Part shown: piece after piece, positions 62,303 through 64,000 of the stretch
How positions within the stretch are numbered: position 1 is the stretch's first letter
Layout of the letters: every line of letters begins with the position of its first letter
Assembly (NCBI RefSeq): GCF_022631235.3
Contig: NZ_CP093310.2
Coordinates: forward strand, 2,728,001-2,792,000
DNA from: Psychrobacter raelei
GTDB taxonomy: Bacteria > Pseudomonadota > Gammaproteobacteria > Pseudomonadales > Moraxellaceae
Direction: 5' to 3'
Length of the DNA stretch: 64,000 nt
Made by a program: the position numbers and the translations under genes
The notes under the pieces: model-generated
Databases searched by the model: none
What the model was told of the DNA's origin: nothing
The model's input: the letters and a program-made list of their open reading frames with translations, nothing else

Positions 62303-63007
62303 CTAATCTATCAAAATTGATCTGCCTGCCAACATATCATGCCAGCGTTTGTAGTCTGGCATGGCATGCTTTACCTGATTCCAAAAGGCGGTGCTGTGAT
62401 TGGCATGATGTAAATGACACAGCTCGTGCACGATGACATATTCAGTGCACTCAATCGGATAAGCTGGCAAATACACCGACAGCCAAATACGTTTAGCCCG
62501 AGTATTGCAGCTGCCCCATCGAGTGCTCATCTTTTTTATCCGCATCTCGTTGGCGTATGCCCCCACGATCGGCTGCCATTTGGCAAATAAATCTGGCATA
62601 ACCTGCTGCAGCTCACGGCGATACCAGTTAATTCGCTCAGTCTCGCTCATAGTTAATGATTGCCGCTGTCCCCATAATCTAATAACGGATAGATTATTCG
62701 AGGGCGAAGACTCTTTGGTACTATGACTATCCGGCAATGGACTCTGTATCAAGCTTTGGCGTTTTAACAGTACCGCATGCTGAGCAATCGCCCATTGTAT
62801 ACGCCGAGCCAAAGCGGCCATAACCTGTTTATCACTGGCGTAGTGCGGAGCTGAGACCGACAAGATATGTGGCCTGAGCCGAAAATTGATGTTTTTCACC
62901 CGCTTTCGTGTGACTTCAAGGGCAATACCGGCTTCTGCTAACCTGCGCCTTAGTGGCTGATGGTCATCAAGGGGCGGTGTTTGTGAGGGCACATGATTCA
63001 ATCGCAT
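62303..63007 (-). CDS. YgjP-family (DUF45) metal-dependent protein
   Basis: 234 residues. The zinc motif is VIVHELCHLHHANHSTAFW (HExxH plus a downstream His in HANHS), typical of YgjP-like zinc-dependent hydrolases; the family's MSTRWGSCNTRAKRIWL stretch precedes it. Biochemical role uncertain. It starts five nucleotides after the DUF1513 gene stop, so the two may be cotranscribed. Confidence 0.88.
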   Translation of the reverse strand: MRLNHVPSQTPPLDDHQPLRRRLAEAGIALEVTRKRVKNINFRLRPHILSVSAPHYASDKQVMAALARRIQWAIAQHAVLLKRQSLIQSPLPDSHSTKESSPSNNLSVIRLWGQRQSLTMSETERINWYRRELQQVMPDLFAKWQPIVGAYANEMRIKKMSTRWGSCNTRAKRIWLSVYLPAYPIECTEYVIVHELCHLHHANHSTAFWNQVKHAMPDYKRWHDMLAGRSILID

Positions 63008-63012
63008 TGAGG

Positions 63013-64000
63013 TTAGCTATCTACTGTACCTAATGTTGTCAGGTGATTATCAAAAGCATAACTTTGATGCTTTTTTTCAACCCAAATGGATTGGGGATAC
63101 GCGGCCTGATCTACGCCAATACTGCTCAGATAGCCTTGTCCATCACTAACCAAGAATAGCGGCAAACCAGACAGTATCTGCTGTGTCGCTTGGTATTGCG
63201 TTTGGCTAGGCCAAGTGGTGACACCGGCACAATCAGCCAAGGGTGTGTCACCAATCATTATTCCTGTGCTTAAATCAAATACCGCAGCGCAGCCGCCAAT
63301 GGGACTGGTGGCACATGCCAGATTGTGCTTAGAGTCTACCGCCACGCTGGCGATATAATGATGGAAGCGGTGCCACCCTTTGCTATCGTCTTTAGCAATC
63401 TGCAACTCGGTAAACTTAGGCTCACCTCGCCTATGCGTTAACACCATAGGCACGCTCAAATGACGCTCGCCTTGGAACTGAATACCGATAATCACGCTAC
63501 CATTGTCATGCATGGCCAAATGCCGAACACTCATCTGATTGTGTGCCGGAAAAACCTGCTGCAATAGTTGTCCGGTATGCCGATTGAGATACACCAAGGA
63601 GGGTTGCATGCTATCAAGATTAAGCTCTTCGCGTGAGGCTCTTTCAGTTTTTATGCCACCATTGGCAATCAGTAAGCTCTCGCCATCAGGGTGCATGACT
63701 ATCTCATGGGGACCAATACCATGCGAGGCGTATTCGGCGATTTTTTTATAGCCTGAGGCCACCTCGTATATGCCGATCCTACCGCTAAAGTCAGCCGTAT
63801 TGTTCTCGGTAACATAAAGCAAGTCACCTTGGAGGCTATAACAAGCATGACCATAAAAATGTCGATCTGTCTGGGCTTTGATGCTGTGGACAACCTCACC
63901 ACTGTGCGCATCAAGTATCCAAAACCACTCGCTAGGCCGTCTGCCCATCACTGCCACGTGCGGCGCTTGTAAAGCTTTAGAAGCTAAGGGCTGAATGAGC
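63013..64000 (-). CDS. DUF1513-family protein, beta-propeller-like (N-terminus outside window)
   Basis: The frame is open to the window edge; 328 full codons are visible and the true start is outside, so any signal peptide cannot be seen. The blade-like pieces (FWILDAHSGEVVHSI, LLYVTENNTADFSGRIGIYEV, HPDGESLLIANGG, LVYLNRHTGQLLQQVFP) resemble DUF1513 proteins, which are often exported and found near imelysin-type iron-uptake genes in other bacteria. Such neighbours would be beyond the edge. Function unknown. Confidence 0.8.
   Translation of the reverse strand, partial: LIQPLASKALQAPHVAVMGRRPSEWFWILDAHSGEVVHSIKAQTDRHFYGHACYSLQGDLLYVTENNTADFSGRIGIYEVASGYKKIAEYASHGIGPHEIVMHPDGESLLIANGGIKTERASREELNLDSMQPSLVYLNRHTGQLLQQVFPAHNQMSVRHLAMHDNGSVIIGIQFQGERHLSVPMVLTHRRGEPKFTELQIAKDDSKGWHRFHHYIASVAVDSKHNLACATSPIGGCAAVFDLSTGIMIGDTPLADCAGVTTWPSQTQYQATQQILSGLPLFLVSDGQGYLSSIGVDQAAYPQSIWVEKKHQSYAFDNHLTTLGTVDS

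Overview
The window looks like chromosomal DNA of a gammaproteobacterium of the family Moraxellaceae, most likely Psychrobacter. This is inferred from moderate GC content with A+T-rich spacers, the gene order TPR protein-lolB-ispE-tRNA-Gln-prs, the ubiG-mupP-SDR cluster typical of Pseudomonadales, and protein style; no database search was run. Almost everything is housekeeping. The only clear mobile DNA is one tnpB-only IS200/IS605-type element.

Layout, left to right. 1-2022 (minus): the phosphate-sensing pair phoB-phoR, phoR cut by the window edge. 2265-5818: dtd, psd, an HD-domain phosphohydrolase, an isochorismatase-fold hydrolase and an unknown exported protein. 5975-9468 (minus): fadBA for beta-oxidation. 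9942-15219 (plus): ispA, a large TPR protein, lolB and ispE. 15382-18929: two identical tRNA-Gln genes, prs, rplY (L25/CTC type), pth and panD. 19038-24382: a Ca2+/Na+ antiporter, fadH (minus) and a divergent fatty acyl-CoA synthetase. 24405-25640: the tnpB element. 25704-29532 (minus): a class V aminotransferase, two bacterioferritin subunits, bfd with a Fur-like box, and dsbA. 30010-32930 (plus): ubiG-mupP-SDR and a small DksA/TraR-type zinc-finger protein. 33099-38492: ompR (minus), tex (plus) and a saccharopine dehydrogenase-like protein (minus). 38909-41668 (plus): dapA, a very short BamC-like lipoprotein, purC and a YqfO-like protein. 41683-49655 (minus): darP, rapZ, panC, panB, folK, pcnB, a rhomboid protease and a 5'-nucleotidase. 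49792-55575 (minus): a complete rRNA operon (16S, tRNA-Ile, tRNA-Ala, 23S, 5S) with two tandem promoters and a terminator. 56086-58547: thrS and infC, infC starting with AUU. 58855-64000: a TelA-like protein, ahpC divergent from oxyR, a YgjP-type metallopeptidase, and a DUF1513 protein cut by the window edge.

How the genes work together. Fatty acid use is concentrated here: acyl-CoA synthetase, FadH and FadBA cover activation, unsaturated-bond handling and beta-oxidation. Pantothenate synthesis is split between panBC at 43-45 kb and panD at 18.5 kb. Iron and peroxide handling comprises the paired bacterioferritins, Bfd, AhpC and OxyR. Cell-envelope genes include lolB, the BamC-like protein, psd, mupP and dsbA.

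The points most worth a second look are: two bacterioferritin subunits with complementary losses (one has no ferroxidase ligands, the other no haem methionine); a TnpB whose RuvC-II glutamate appears to have moved; a BamC reduced to its N-terminal tail; infC with an AUU start but no rpmI-rplT after it; and a recurring pattern of perfect 14-19 bp tandem duplications in spacers. I found no CRISPR array, prophage or defence island, and no strong candidate for a wholly new system.
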